DNA of 13,278 nt from JBCCQH01 sp039024435 (GTDB lineage: Bacteria; Bacteroidota; Bacteroidia; J057; JADKCL01). This document shows positions 13,260 to 13,278 of this stretch, in pieces (position 1 is the stretch's first letter; every line of letters starts with the position of its first letter). The translations under genes and the position numbers were made by a program. The notes under the pieces are model-generated. The model did no database searches and had not been told where the DNA came from. It saw only the letters and a program-made list of their open reading frames with translations. The stretch covers positions 1 through 13,278 of the forward strand of contig JBCCQH010000151.1 in the NCBI GenBank assembly GCA_039024435.1, in the 5' to 3' direction.

Positions 13260-13278
13260 TGTGTATATTTCGAAGGTA

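Overview
The window looks like chromosomal DNA of a Bacteroidota bacterium, probably from the Saprospiria branch. A secreted protein at 9179-10309 ends in a type IX secretion sorting domain. Several promoters fit the Bacteroidota -7 pattern (TAnnTTTG), ribosome binding sites are mostly weak, and many proteins have lipoprotein-free Sec signal peptides. The class-level placement is an impression from gene content and was not tested by a search.

Layout. At the left edge is the first 28 codons of an endonuclease/exonuclease/phosphatase-like gene (minus, leaving the window), then a 450 bp empty stretch and an acidic unknown protein (536-1054, minus). A 166 bp repeat (A1) separates this from a plus-strand pair: pyrF (pyrimidine synthesis) and a membrane-anchored TPR-like protein. 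Nearly everything after that is on the minus strand: a secreted unknown protein (3159-3908), a small secreted protein with its own promoter (4045-4368), a PDZ-alpha/beta hydrolase (4778-6172), a DUF6150-like small protein (6295-6567), the pair gcvT-comB (8759 to 6812), the T9SS cargo protein, and a 59-residue protein translationally coupled to a helix-turn-helix/Uma2-like fusion (12406 to 11308). A possible small gene sits at 12850-13023.

The genes are mostly housekeeping or secreted proteins with no evident shared pathway. The more unusual content is in the spacers. They hold at least four families of short interspersed repeats: (A) about 166 bp MITE-like elements with 13 bp terminal inverted repeats, three full copies and one fragment; (B) a GC-rich element of about 110 bp, two copies, with a hairpin that shows a compensatory base-pair change; (C) AT-rich tracts built from the words TTTCTGA and TTTCCAATTG, often next to a GCGCGTT..AACGCGC palindrome; (D) a GTAGCCGCACGG hairpin element. 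A structured block at 4543-4658 (hairpin, G-quadruplex motif, hairpin) stands apart from these families. The best candidate for an undescribed gene system is the small protein plus HTH-Uma2 fusion, whose nuclease-like domain seems to have lost an active-site aspartate.
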